This document shows positions 1 through 9,501 of a stretch of 45,928 nucleotides of DNA, in pieces; within the stretch, counting starts at the first letter, position 1, and every line of letters starts with the position of its first letter. The translations under genes and the position numbers were made by a program. The stretch covers positions 1-45,928 of the forward strand of contig JAKAON010000001.1 of assembly GCA_021812185.1 (NCBI GenBank), in the 5' to 3' direction. This DNA comes from Microcaldota archaeon (GTDB lineage: Archaea > Micrarchaeota > Micrarchaeia > Micrarchaeales > CABMGC01). A model generated the notes under the pieces. It saw only the letters and a list, made by a program, of their open reading frames with translations. It was not told the origin of the DNA and did no database searches.

Positions 1-1119
1 GAGCGGAAGGTAGAGCGTGCTCAAAAGGTTGCCGAGAAGGCAAACGACCAAACTGGAGGATTTGCAAAAAGTGAGAAGAGAGGCATATTGGAGAAGATAT
101 TTGAAAGAAAGCCCAAGGAGAGTGATGTAAAAACACGCAAGGAATTAGGAACAGACGTTAACGATATTGGTAATCAACAGATTGTGCAAACAAAGGAAAA
201 GCAGCATGATGTCCATCACAGCATCTCGCTTGAAACCAAGATAAAAGGGTTTGTCTTTGGCACAGTCGAGATAAAGGAGAAGGACGTAAAGGATATACTT
301 GAAGAGTTCAAGATGGCATTGCTTGAATCGGACGTAAGCTATGACGTCGCCGAGCGTATGGTTGATACAATGCAAAAGAAGCTCGTAGGTAGCAAGGTGA
401 ATTCCCAGGACATAGAAATTGAGATACGCAAGATAATTCGGGATTCTGTATCTGAGGTGCTTAGTTCCAATAGCAACATAGACCTTGTTAAAATGGCAAA
501 TTCGAAGAAAGAGCAAGGCAATGGACCGTTTGTTATATTGTTCATAGGACCCAATGGAGCAGGCAAGACCACGACGATGGGAAAACTTGCAAGCATGATG
601 TTAAAAAATGGGCTTACGTGCGTGCTCTCGGCAAGCGACACATTCAGGGCAGCGGCTATAGAACAAACTGCGATACATGCCCAAAGGCTTGGCATAAATG
701 TGGTCAAGGGGACGTATGGAGCGGATCCGGCAAGCATCGCCTTTGATGCAATAGCATACGCAAAGGCAAGAAACATAGACGTTGTTTTGGTAGACAGCGC
801 AGGCAGGCAGGAAACTAACAAGAACCTCGTTGAGGAGATGAAGAAGATGGTTAGAGTTGCAAAACCCGACGTCAAAATATTTATAGGAGAGAGTATAGCG
901 GGAAATGCGCTGATCGAGCAGGTAAAGACATTTGATGCAGCCATAAAACTTGACGGGATAATACTTACCAAACTAGATGTCGATGCAAAGGGAGGCAATA
1001 CGATATCGATACTAAGCGAGACCACCATACCTGTGCTCTTCTTCGGCGTAGGTGAAGCATATGATAGCCTTATGCCTTATGACCAGAAAGTGGTGCTCGA
1101 CAACATAGTGCCTATATAG
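1..1119 (+). CDS. ftsY: Signal recognition particle receptor FtsY (5' end truncated by window)
   Basis: Frame stays open to base 1 (ERKVERAQKVAEK... upstream of the listed TTG at 88). SRP GTPase motifs GPNGAGKTTTMGKLA, DTFRAAAIEQ, DSAGRQ, TKLDVDAKGG and a C-terminal GVGEAYDSLMPYD. Confidence 0.95.
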   Translation, partial: ERKVERAQKVAEKANDQTGGFAKSEKRGILEKIFERKPKESDVKTRKELGTDVNDIGNQQIVQTKEKQHDVHHSISLETKIKGFVFGTVEIKEKDVKDILEEFKMALLESDVSYDVAERMVDTMQKKLVGSKVNSQDIEIEIRKIIRDSVSEVLSSNSNIDLVKMANSKKEQGNGPFVILFIGPNGAGKTTTMGKLASMMLKNGLTCVLSASDTFRAAAIEQTAIHAQRLGINVVKGTYGADPASIAFDAIAYAKARNIDVVLVDSAGRQETNKNLVEEMKKMVRVAKPDVKIFIGESIAGNALIEQVKTFDAAIKLDGIILTKLDVDAKGGNTISILSETTIPVLFFGVGEAYDSLMPYDQKVVLDNIVPI

Positions 1120-1148
1120 TTGTTTAGATTATATTATCTGAAAATTTG

Positions 1149-1835
1149 ATGACAATGGTAAAACACTGCCCAAGATGCAACAGGTCTGAGGACGAAGTCG
1201 CGTTCTATGGTGAGTTTTGCGAGGATTGCGCACGTAAGGATGTTTTGGAAAAAGTCAAGAATAGAGTAGGCATAGTAGTGTGCAAAAAGTGCGGGAGGAT
1301 ACGAGTCAGCGGCGAGATGCTCGATTTTACTAAGGATAACCTTGAATCTGCGATAAACAAATCGATAAAGACAAATAGGTTCAAGCTCGTGGAATACGAC
1401 GACAAAACTGCAAAAGGGTTCATAATGGAAAGGACCAGGGATGGCACGATAAAATCGCCATTTGAGGTGGAACTTGATAGAAAGAGCATAAACTGCGAAA
1501 ACTGTTTCAAGAAAGCAGGGGGCTATTTCGAAGCGACGTTCCAGCTCAGGGGAGATATGAAAAGGGCAAACGTCTTCTTGGGAAGAATCGAGAGGTACTT
1601 TGAAAAACACGGGGGATTCGTGACAAAGACCGAGAAAGTAAGCGGGGGGCTTGAAGTGTATGTCAGCCATAAATCTATAGCCTCGGCATTGATCTCTTCA
1701 GACAGGCTCAAGACCGTGAGATCGTACACGCTTGCAGGAGTCAAGAATGGAAAACAAGTATATAGAAATACATATACAGTGAGATTTGAGGACGAAATAG
1801 TTACGCGGCCGGTAAGGAAAAGAGATAGCCTTTAG
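1149..1835 (+). CDS. NMD3-like archaeal protein with N-terminal zinc-binding cysteines
   Basis: CPRCNRSEDEVAFYGEFCEDC...CKKCGRIR plus a later CENC, matching archaeal NMD3 architecture; follows ftsY closely. ATG at 1149. Confidence 0.75.
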   Translation: MTMVKHCPRCNRSEDEVAFYGEFCEDCARKDVLEKVKNRVGIVVCKKCGRIRVSGEMLDFTKDNLESAINKSIKTNRFKLVEYDDKTAKGFIMERTRDGTIKSPFEVELDRKSINCENCFKKAGGYFEATFQLRGDMKRANVFLGRIERYFEKHGGFVTKTEKVSGGLEVYVSHKSIASALISSDRLKTVRSYTLAGVKNGKQVYRNTYTVRFEDEIVTRPVRKRDSL

Positions 1836-1855
1836 TCAAAGCTTATACCAATACC

Positions 1856-2971
1856 TTATTTTTTATATGATCCGACTTCAAACACGCCGTCTTTTTCGTA
1901 TCGGACCATGACTTGATCTGAAGTGTTCAAGAATTTTATTTTCACATCTCCATGCGCATCCGTAGATATATTTACAGAACCAGATTCCTTATACGATGCG
2001 GCCCCGTGAGATATTGCAGATGCCGTCTGAAACGAGTATATCCATCCTGAATCTAAAGTATACATGTCTGTGGAAACCCACATAGGCGTATCAGATTTGT
2101 TTTTTGGAGTAAAATCCACGCGGAGCAGCGCGTCTAATTTTGGCAGTGAATTAGTTGCACGGCTAATAGCAGTATGGCGCTCGACCATGGGGCCGGAGAA
2201 GAACCCCTCTTTGTTTGACCTAAGCTGCGTGCCATCGAAGATGTCTGCGCCTTTTGCATCATATCCTATTGTAGCAATTGCATTGGTACGCAGGTCGCGA
2301 ACGCGCATCACTACATAGCCTTCCTTGAAATATAGTTTGAGCTCGACTTTGTCCCCGTCTGCTATTTTATTTTTGAAGTTTAGCATTCCTGCAACATTTG
2401 AATCTATCGTAATCGGGTTTTTTTGCGGACCGTAGATGTTGAATACCACTTGGAATCCAGGTATGTAGAGCGGCCCTTTTGAATCCATGCCTGCAGGATC
2501 GTAGCTTATCCCTACTTGAAACCAGTATCCTTTGTTGCTCAGACCATTTAACAAGTATGCAATGCCGTATCCGCTGCTATCCCTTTGTGACCTTGCAATT
2601 AGGGTATAGTCCAATTCCTTGGAATTTGCAGTAAGCGATCCCATCACTTGTTCGACGGCATTTGCGAATCGTTTTACGTGCACGTCATTTTTGATATTGA
2701 ATCCGTAAGGAGATTTTATCCATCCGGCAGGGGCTGTTGCATTTGCCGCATTTGCATTTGGATTGTGGGTAGATGCGATTGTCGAAAGCGCAACAATTGC
2801 ACATATTGTGCCAGAGCGTATGCATCTTTTTGCAATTTCAATTGTGCTGTGCACTATTTTTGGACTTGTTTTAACATGCTCTTTTTTGTGCTGTGGCACA
2901 TTTGCACCGTTGGCGGTACTGCATTTTTTATTGAATGCCATTTTATCACTTTGAAGTCCCGCATTTTTCAA
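1856..2971 (-). CDS. Predicted exported protein of unknown family (paralog of the upstream gene)
   Basis: Hydrophobic N-terminal segment after a basic region, then a beta-rich body sharing GYG..Y...GL...YWFQV with the neighbour; ATGA overlap with 2968-3936. Confidence 0.7.
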   Translation of the reverse strand: MKNAGLQSDKMAFNKKCSTANGANVPQHKKEHVKTSPKIVHSTIEIAKRCIRSGTICAIVALSTIASTHNPNANAANATAPAGWIKSPYGFNIKNDVHVKRFANAVEQVMGSLTANSKELDYTLIARSQRDSSGYGIAYLLNGLSNKGYWFQVGISYDPAGMDSKGPLYIPGFQVVFNIYGPQKNPITIDSNVAGMLNFKNKIADGDKVELKLYFKEGYVVMRVRDLRTNAIATIGYDAKGADIFDGTQLRSNKEGFFSGPMVERHTAISRATNSLPKLDALLRVDFTPKNKSDTPMWVSTDMYTLDSGWIYSFQTASAISHGAASYKESGSVNISTDAHGDVKIKFLNTSDQVMVRYEKDGVFEVGSYKK

Positions 2972-3936
2972 TTGCCGTTATGCGTATTTGATTTTGTAGT
3001 AAATTTGCCGAAAGGCCCATATTCGAGATAGTATGTCTGGTTCCCCCTTTCAAATAGATAGGTGTATTTTTTGCCGTAAGAATTCGCCAGATGTATTATA
3101 GACGATCTAAATAGCTCATCCCCTAACGGATTATACTCCATTTCAAATATGTACGCAGGAGAGCTGGACTTTGGTATAGGATGATATGTCACTGGATTTA
3201 GGTCCCCAAATGCCTGTGATGTGCTGTACCTTTCAGTTATTATGCCTGTGAAGAATCCCCACGCCGATACAAAGTCGTTTGCGCCTACAAAGAGCTTATC
3301 GCCAGATTCAAGAGATACGCTTGCAGTCGAGTTAGTATTTAGATCACGGGCAACCATGATGACTTTATTTTCGGAAAATGAGAGTTTTAGGTCTACCCTA
3401 TCGCCAGGATTTACCTTGCCATCAAATTTCCTCATTCCCACAATGCCGCGTTTGTTTCCAGAATTATCGACATAAAAACAATCAAAGGACATATAGAATC
3501 CTTTGAAGTAGTATGCATGATTTGGCTGGTGGCCGGGCCAATCATAAACTAGTGCAACCTGATACCAGTGATCCGACTTAGTAAGCCCGCTGACAAAATA
3601 TCCTGCCCCGTATCCGTACTTGTCTGCTTGTGGAGCGGCATTCACAACATATTCAACTGTTTTAGAATCTCTTGCTATCGATGCCGCAATGATCTGGTCG
3701 TAGATTGCTGGCTTTTCGACTGTTTTCGTGTCTTTCCAGGTAGGTTTTGTACCTGCGATTGTTTTTGGATGCTGCATGCTTTGCATTTGTGTCATGTTCT
3801 GTGTTTGTATAGATGCAGCAGCTGCGGATGCTTCAGTGCATACCAGCATCGCAGAAGCCATGCAAGCAGCGCGAAATAGCGCCTTTAGCGGATCTGCTAG
3901 TGAACGATTGCTCTGCTCTGCTTGTTTTTTCTCCAC
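2968..3936 (-). CDS. Predicted exported protein of unknown family (tandem paralog)
   Basis: Signal-peptide-like AACMASAMLVCTEASAAAA; GYGAGYFVSGLTKSDHWYQVALVYD and GDRVDLKLSFSENKVIMVARDLNTNSTASV align to GDKVELKLYFKEGYVVMRVRDLRTNAIATI in 1856-2971. GTG start. Confidence 0.7.
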   Translation of the reverse strand: MEKKQAEQSNRSLADPLKALFRAACMASAMLVCTEASAAAASIQTQNMTQMQSMQHPKTIAGTKPTWKDTKTVEKPAIYDQIIAASIARDSKTVEYVVNAAPQADKYGYGAGYFVSGLTKSDHWYQVALVYDWPGHQPNHAYYFKGFYMSFDCFYVDNSGNKRGIVGMRKFDGKVNPGDRVDLKLSFSENKVIMVARDLNTNSTASVSLESGDKLFVGANDFVSAWGFFTGIITERYSTSQAFGDLNPVTYHPIPKSSSPAYIFEMEYNPLGDELFRSSIIHLANSYGKKYTYLFERGNQTYYLEYGPFGKFTTKSNTHNGN

Positions 3937-4064
3937 TGTATCATCTTGAGAGACGTAGATGATATAGCACTTTAAGTGTGATATTTATAGCGTTTCTGTA
4001 CAGGCGGTCTGGCACTTGCTTGAAAAACGAGTGGGCTATGCGCGGACAAAATAGCTACCGCTTG

Positions 4065-5672
4065 CTACTGAACCTCTTCCTTGCTTTCGTATCTCTTCTT
4101 TATTATGGCACCGTATGCAGGTCTTGTTATTAGTACTCCAAGAAGCGCTCCGAGTATAGTGGATTCGGCAAATCCTATTATGCTAACAAGGGATGTTGAG
4201 AATAGAAGAGGCATCATGGCAAGTATCAGGAGGCCGGCATTTATCCAGATTATGTTGAACGCGTTTCCAAACCTTGACTTCACGGACTGGTCCTTGTTGC
4301 CCTGGAGCACCTCGTCTGTTATTATTATCTGGGCATCGACGCCCGTTCCCACCACAGCTATCATTCCCGCCACCGCCGACAGGTCGATAGTCCCTATCAG
4401 ACCTATTATAGACACTATTATGAACAGTTCTGCAAATGTGGTGAGCAGTATTGGCACTATCAGGAAGAGATTCCTATATCTTATAGTTATGAATATCGCA
4501 ACAGCGATTATCGAAAGTGCTGCGGCAATCGCGCTTATCAATAGGAATTGCGATCCCAAAGTAGGCTTTATCGTCGTAGGCGTATTCACTATGACATGGA
4601 CGGGCAATGCCCCCCCGCTTAATATGCTTGCGATTGTTTTTGACTGGTTGTTTGCAAAAGAAGCCTTTGCTTGCAGGCTTAGGGAGGCTGGCGCGTATCC
4701 GCTTATTTGATAGCTAAGGCCCGCAGACCCGTTCGTTATTTCTGGGCTTAGCACTGGAGCCGAAAGGAGGCCAATTGCAGGCCACGTAGAAACAAAGATG
4801 TTTTGCGATAGCTGGCCTGTGCTTCCGAATTGTGGAGTCATGTTTGCATTGCTAATTTGGGACAATGTATAATTCAGTTCCAGAAGCTTAGATTTTATGC
4901 TCTGTGGGGTCGAGCTTGCAAGTATAACCTCTTTGTAGGTTGCATTGTGCAGTTTGAAGAATGGCTCTATAGCATTCCAATTGCTTGCAGCAGGGTTTAG
5001 GACCTCGACAGGTATTGTCTGATTTCCAAAGGATGTAGCAGTTGCGATTGCGGAAAGTTCAGTAGATTGGGAATTGGTGCCAAGCTGGGCGCTTTGCGCA
5101 GCGCTTAGCAGCGAGGAGTTGATTAGGACTATGGCCCTTGTTGGCCTGTCCAAAAACATGTATATTGGTTGATTTGCCTGGCCAAACACTGTGCTGCCGA
5201 AATGCTTTGCGCCCTTGGTAGTGACGTAGAAATTGACGGCCCACGACACGTTTGTGCCTATCTGTGTAGCTGGCACAGCACCTATGCTGCCGCTTAGTAT
5301 GGATGATCCATTGAGGGCGTCCTTGCCAGACACTATTCCCTCAAATACGCCCTGGCTGTCGATTATGTTTATAGTGGAATTTATTTCAGGTCCAGACACG
5401 CTTGGTATTATCACGTATATCTGGTCATTGCCTATGCCCTCTATAGTAACTTCTTTGAGCCCGAATGTAGAGACTCTTTGCTGCAATATGCTTGTGAGGT
5501 TGCTCATTTGCTGAGGGTTAACAGCAGTGGCGAGCGTGACGGGTATTTGCGTTCCTCCTATGAATTCTATACCGTAGTGTATTCCGTATACTATGTCGAG
5601 TGTGGCGAGCGCTGCTATTATCACTATCAGCAGAAGAATTCTCCTGTCAAATACGTATTCCCTTAATGCCAT
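4065..5672 (-). CDS. secD: Protein-export membrane protein SecD
   Basis: N-terminal TM then GIHYGIEFIGGTQIPV, QQRVSTFGLKEVTIEGIGNDQIYVIIP, and a C-terminal multi-TM RND block; abuts secF. Confidence 0.92.
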   Translation of the reverse strand: MALREYVFDRRILLLIVIIAALATLDIVYGIHYGIEFIGGTQIPVTLATAVNPQQMSNLTSILQQRVSTFGLKEVTIEGIGNDQIYVIIPSVSGPEINSTINIIDSQGVFEGIVSGKDALNGSSILSGSIGAVPATQIGTNVSWAVNFYVTTKGAKHFGSTVFGQANQPIYMFLDRPTRAIVLINSSLLSAAQSAQLGTNSQSTELSAIATATSFGNQTIPVEVLNPAASNWNAIEPFFKLHNATYKEVILASSTPQSIKSKLLELNYTLSQISNANMTPQFGSTGQLSQNIFVSTWPAIGLLSAPVLSPEITNGSAGLSYQISGYAPASLSLQAKASFANNQSKTIASILSGGALPVHVIVNTPTTIKPTLGSQFLLISAIAAALSIIAVAIFITIRYRNLFLIVPILLTTFAELFIIVSIIGLIGTIDLSAVAGMIAVVGTGVDAQIIITDEVLQGNKDQSVKSRFGNAFNIIWINAGLLILAMMPLLFSTSLVSIIGFAESTILGALLGVLITRPAYGAIIKKRYESKEEVQ

Positions 5673-6826
5673 TACCTACCATCCTTCTTCTTTTTATACA
5701 TAAGTATCATTGACGTGTTGCCAAGCCATGTCGTGAACAAGTCGCCTATGAGCCCAAATAGCACTACACCGGATATTTCGTAGTACGTAGGCACGTACGC
5801 GATTAAAGATACTATGAATAATATGCCAAATGAGAGTATTGCGGTGAATGTCATTGTTGTCCCAGTCCTAAATGCGGAATAAGCGCGATCCTCTGCTGTA
5901 CCGTCGTGCCTCTTTAGTATCCTGACTGCGGAGAGCATGTCGGTGTCTATGGAATATCCTATAAGCATGAGCAGGCCTCCGAGGCTTGCAAGCCCAAGAG
6001 GTATTTTGAGCAGGCCCATGAATCCAAGCGCAATTATTATGTCGTTTCCTGCCCCGAAGACCACTGAGAACGAAGGCACTACTGACCGAAATATCACGAA
6101 AACAACTATGGAGATAAGCAGGAACGCCACGACTATTATGTATTCTATTTGGCCAAGGAAGTAAGAGCTTAGGGTCGGCGAGATCTGTTGGTATGAATAG
6201 GACTTGAATGGGACTATTGCTTGAAGCGCACTGACCACTTTTGATTGATAGATAGTGCTTGCATTTGTATACGCATTGTTTGCTACGACCCCCATGCCTG
6301 CAATATCGCTGGCATTGTATGCCCTTTGGCCTATTAGTGGCTTTAGAGTACTAAGTTCCAAGTTCAGGTATTGTGCCATCTTTCCGGAGCTTGCATTCAT
6401 ACCTGCGCTTGCCTTTTCCAGGCCCATTTGGAGAGTCTCGTTGTTAGGACTGTGTTCAAGGCCTATTTGGTCGGTTGTCGCATTGAACTGGAAAGACGAG
6501 TAATTTGCCTGGAACTGGTAGAATGATATCAGATAGTTCTGCGCATTTGATAGGCTCTGGTTCTCAGTTATTGTTATCTCGTAACCTCCAGGACTCGCAA
6601 CGACATCGGGCTCCGAAACGCCCAGTTTTGAAGTTAGCATGCTTGCGAACTGCGAAGGGCTTATGGTTGAATTTGTCTCAAGCAGTATGCTCACGCCGCC
6701 GCTGAGCGTTGAATCGAAGTGTATCTGGGTGGAAAAGTATAGGCCGAGCACCAAGAGGATGATAGGCACGGCTATCAAATGCTTTAGATTCCTGTTCGCG
6801 TATATGTTAGGCAGTTTGAAAGCCAT
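5672..6826 (-). CDS. secF: Protein-export membrane protein SecF
   Basis: TM1 then STLSGGVSILLET; C-terminal GYSIDTDMLSAVRILKR and FRTGTTMTFTAILSFG typical of SecF; 1-nt overlap with secD. Confidence 0.92.
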   Translation of the reverse strand: MAFKLPNIYANRNLKHLIAVPIILLVLGLYFSTQIHFDSTLSGGVSILLETNSTISPSQFASMLTSKLGVSEPDVVASPGGYEITITENQSLSNAQNYLISFYQFQANYSSFQFNATTDQIGLEHSPNNETLQMGLEKASAGMNASSGKMAQYLNLELSTLKPLIGQRAYNASDIAGMGVVANNAYTNASTIYQSKVVSALQAIVPFKSYSYQQISPTLSSYFLGQIEYIIVVAFLLISIVVFVIFRSVVPSFSVVFGAGNDIIIALGFMGLLKIPLGLASLGGLLMLIGYSIDTDMLSAVRILKRHDGTAEDRAYSAFRTGTTMTFTAILSFGILFIVSLIAYVPTYYEISGVVLFGLIGDLFTTWLGNTSMILMYKKKKDGR

Positions 6827-6896
6827 CTTATCATTCTAATTCGCATATTGCTATTTTCAAGAGAAAAAGCAGCATAGATACTATTTGCCAAAAAGG

Positions 6897-6904
6897 TTTA
6901 AATA
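6897..6904 (+). promoter_or_regulatory. Possible archaeal TATA box in the secF/tRNA intergenic region
   Basis: aaaaggTTTAAATAtgc about 35-40 bp upstream of the small ORF at 6939. Confidence 0.35.
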
Positions 6905-6938
6905 TGCAATTAGTAGCCCAAATTCTGATCAGAGATGG

Positions 6939-7022
6939 TTGAAGAAGTCAACTACGCCGTTCCAGATATTGGCTATTGCATGGATTATAGGGGCTATTAC
7001 AGGATGGTTTCGCGCAGAATAA
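6939..7022 (+). CDS. Possible 27-aa single-helix membrane microprotein (TTG start)
   Basis: Translates as MKKSTTPFQILAIAWIIGAITGWFRAE*: basic N-terminus, about 17 hydrophobic residues, charged C-terminus. Not in the supplied ORF list because of length. Confidence 0.3.
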   Translation: MKKSTTPFQILAIAWIIGAITGWFRAE

Positions 7023-7132
7023 TTTTCAGATAGTGGCAAGATAGACTTTGTAGAAGAGTTGATAACTGTAATAGGAGATATGCCTGTAAAAACGAGTAAT
7101 TCTCGAAATAATATCGGATTTATGCTGTTCGA

Positions 7133-7219
7133 TGCAGGGGACGAGATTTGAACTCGCGCATCCACTAAAGGAAACGACCCCTGAAGCCGTCGCATTTGGC
7201 CAAGCTCTGCCACCCCTGC
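7133..7219 (-). tRNA. tRNA-Leu (anticodon CAG), class II, no encoded CCA, no intron
   Basis: Reverse complement GCAGGGG TG GCAGAGCTTGGCCAAATGC G ACGGC TTCAGGG GTCGT ... GCGAG TTCAAAT CTCGT CCCCTGC A. 7-bp acceptor, 5-bp anticodon stem, CAG anticodon, long variable arm and T arm; discriminator A. Confidence 0.95.
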
Positions 7220-7307
7220 ATGCGCTAATATTCTGCAAACCAACAAATAAATATTGATCTTAGTTCGTAATGTTGGACAAGCATTAGATGGTGGGAAAAC
7301 AGAAACA

Positions 7308-7323
7308 TTTAAATATATATTTA
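7308..7323 (+). promoter_or_regulatory. Putative TATA box/promoter of the T4SS-like operon
   Basis: TTTAAATATATATTTA about 30-40 bp upstream of the ATG at 7349. Confidence 0.5.
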
Positions 7324-7348
7324 GGTATAAAATCATATACTTAAGTAA

Positions 7349-7729
7349 ATGGATGAGTATATGAGCACACGCCTTATAGACACCGAAAGATGGATAGCCA
7401 GCAGTTTTTATCGAAGCCATGCATTGTTGGGTTTGTTGCCTTTAGGATTCTTCTTAATGAATAGCCTGACTGGCAGCCTCTCTTCAGTGCAACAGATTCT
7501 GATGCAGGTGGGACCTATCCTAAGCGGCGTGCTCTTCATTATTGCAGGCATATTTTATGCCGTGGGGCAGCTTATGACGCCAGAGAAGAAAGCAAGTTTC
7601 CACACGACTTCAATAAATATAATAATAGGCGCAGTAATCGTTGCGATACTCTCAGTTACGTCTAACACATTTGCATTGGCATCAACGCACCTGCTCTCCA
7701 ACTTGACGATGTCAAACGCAACGACGTGA
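7349..7729 (+). CDS. Small membrane protein, VirB2/TrbC/CedA1-like pilin candidate
   Basis: N-terminal signal-like helix (LLGLLPLGFFLMNSL), then VQQILMQVGPILSGVLFIIAGIFYAVGQL, a charged loop (MTPEKKASFHTT) and SINIIIGAVIVAILSVTSNTFALA; the two-helix pilin layout of VirB2. Confidence 0.55.
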   Translation: MDEYMSTRLIDTERWIASSFYRSHALLGLLPLGFFLMNSLTGSLSSVQQILMQVGPILSGVLFIIAGIFYAVGQLMTPEKKASFHTTSINIIIGAVIVAILSVTSNTFALASTHLLSNLTMSNATT

Positions 7730-7733
7730 GCCA

Positions 7734-8780
7734 ATGCAAATAGACCCATTCGGCCTCTACGGATTCCAGATAGGAGTTATCATAATAGCAATAATGATAA
7801 CCATAAGCGGAATGGTCCTTGGAATAGGATATGCCTTGGACGATAGGAAGATAAAGGAGTTCGGGAGATCTGAGATTTATCAATCAGTTATTAGCGGCGT
7901 GCTACTAGGATCTTTCCTCTTGCTCTTTGCAAACGGAGGAGCAGTATCGAGTCTTGTCAATGCAGTTACGCTGAGCAATGGAACATCGTTTTCCTGCCAG
8001 GCAATGATGCAAAACAATGCAGCACTTTGTTTTGCATCGAACTACCTAAATGGGCCAAAGCAATACACATTCATGAACAGAAGTTATGATTCGCTGATGA
8101 CAATATCTACAGGTTTCCTTGCATCTTTGGTTGCATTGAATTCAGTACTAGGCATACTTGCTGGGATAAAGATAAGTTTGGTCATCGTATCGCTCTCGTT
8201 TGCTGGTGTGATGCAGCCGTTTTTGAACGAGATACAGTATGCCATATCCGCACTGATTGCGATAATGGTAGGTATATCTATAGAATCTTCGCTCCTTTCT
8301 TTTGTGGCTCTTACTGCAACTACGCTTGTGCTTCCGATAGGGTTGTTGCTAAGGACTTTTTATCCGACTAGGAAACTCGGTGGTTTTTTCATAGCCCTTT
8401 CTATAGGGATGTATGTCGTCTTCCCGCTATCGTATCTTTTCGATGCTATGATGGTAAGCCAGTATAATGTAGGGAGCAGTCAAGCAAATCTTTCCGAGAT
8501 AACTTTCAGCGCACAGTCAGCGAAGAATCAGTATATAGGGACGGTTGGCACAAACACACTTGAAAGCACTGGAACCTTGAGCGCCATAACTAACAGCGTA
8601 TCGTCACTATCCTCATCGATTTCAAATATGCTTGACCCACTCTTCAATACGATATCAGGACTTATTATCCAGGTTTTCGTATTGCCGATTTTCAATTTGG
8701 TAGTTACAGGGATATCCATCAGAGAATTTGCAGGTGTATTTGGATCCGAAGCGTATTTCGGTAAATTTAGAATTTTGTGA
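7734..8780 (+). CDS. Polytopic membrane protein, VirB6/TrbL/CedA-like
   Basis: Multiple TM helices; LPIGLLLRTFYPTRKLGGFFIALSIGMYVVFPLSYLF, long extracytoplasmic Ser/Thr-rich segments; second gene of the operon. Confidence 0.5.
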   Translation: MQIDPFGLYGFQIGVIIIAIMITISGMVLGIGYALDDRKIKEFGRSEIYQSVISGVLLGSFLLLFANGGAVSSLVNAVTLSNGTSFSCQAMMQNNAALCFASNYLNGPKQYTFMNRSYDSLMTISTGFLASLVALNSVLGILAGIKISLVIVSLSFAGVMQPFLNEIQYAISALIAIMVGISIESSLLSFVALTATTLVLPIGLLLRTFYPTRKLGGFFIALSIGMYVVFPLSYLFDAMMVSQYNVGSSQANLSEITFSAQSAKNQYIGTVGTNTLESTGTLSAITNSVSSLSSSISNMLDPLFNTISGLIIQVFVLPIFNLVVTGISIREFAGVFGSEAYFGKFRIL

Positions 8781-8784
8781 TTAT

Positions 8785-9501
8785 ATGGATGATCCGCGGA
8801 GCAATAACAGGATTTACGCATATATGATATACGCAGTTTCAATAGGGGTGCTTGCGCTTTCGTTACTAAGCTACAATTTGCTTGGAATAATAGTAGTTGC
8901 AACATTGGCATTTCTATCCGTAGCGTACATGAATTCGGGACATATCATCAACTCGGTAGCTATGAAGAGACTGCGTGTCATTGAGATTTGTGGCGGATAC
9001 CATGTTAGCGGAAGCACGCATTCTGCAATCAAGAGAAATGGTTCCATGTATAACAGCGTTTCTGTGGCTGTACTGAAACCTAACTCCAAGATAGAAGGCC
9101 AGAGCAGGATATTTGAGGAATTGTTAGACAAGATCAAGATACCGTTTGAGTTCAGCATATCTGTAAGGAAACTCGACAGGAAAAAAGTGATTGAGTCTTT
9201 GGAGACCAGAAGGAGAATGAAAGAGCTGGAACTTTCACGCTCTGATGGTCCGGATTACAAGAGTGCAAGTATGATAAAAAGGCAAATACGCGCCATAGAA
9301 AACGAGATATCCATAATATCAGAAGGCGACGAGCCTATTGAAGCGCTCGTGAAGCTGAAGAGCTTTGCCTCTGGAGAGACGGAGGCAGAAGCTGCCCGTA
9401 TGTCGTTTAGGCAATTGGAACAGATAGCCAATCTCGTAGCTTCGTCGTTCAAGCTCGATTATGTAATAGCAACTGGGGAGGATATACTTGATTTACTTTA
9501 A
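8785..9501 (+). CDS. VirB3-like two-TM segment followed by a VirB4 N-terminal-like domain
   Basis: MDDPRSNNRIYAYMIYAVSIGVLALSLLSYNLLGIIVVATLAFLSVAYM, then a soluble alpha/beta region (SVAVLKPNSKIEGQSRIFEELLDKIKIPFEFSISVRKLD), just upstream of a VirB4-type ATPase. ATG at 8785 preferred over the listed 8728, which overlaps the previous gene. Confidence 0.45.
   Translation: MDDPRSNNRIYAYMIYAVSIGVLALSLLSYNLLGIIVVATLAFLSVAYMNSGHIINSVAMKRLRVIEICGGYHVSGSTHSAIKRNGSMYNSVSVAVLKPNSKIEGQSRIFEELLDKIKIPFEFSISVRKLDRKKVIESLETRRRMKELELSRSDGPDYKSASMIKRQIRAIENEISIISEGDEPIEALVKLKSFASGETEAEAARMSFRQLEQIANLVASSFKLDYVIATGEDILDLL

Noticed and set aside
339-1028. 229-aa minus-strand ORF antisense to ftsY
   Set aside because: Mirror ORF over a strongly conserved SRP GTPase; its translation has no coherent family features.
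1134-1670. 178-aa minus-strand ORF antisense to NMD3
   Set aside because: Antisense to a gene with clear zinc motifs; low-complexity aromatic/Cys translation.
4081-4710. 209-aa plus-strand ORF over secD
   Set aside because: Antisense shadow of the secD TM region; secD is unambiguous.
6929-7420. 163-aa and 70-aa minus-strand ORFs across the tRNA-Leu region
   Set aside because: They read straight through a well-formed tRNA gene and into the promoter and start of the operon.
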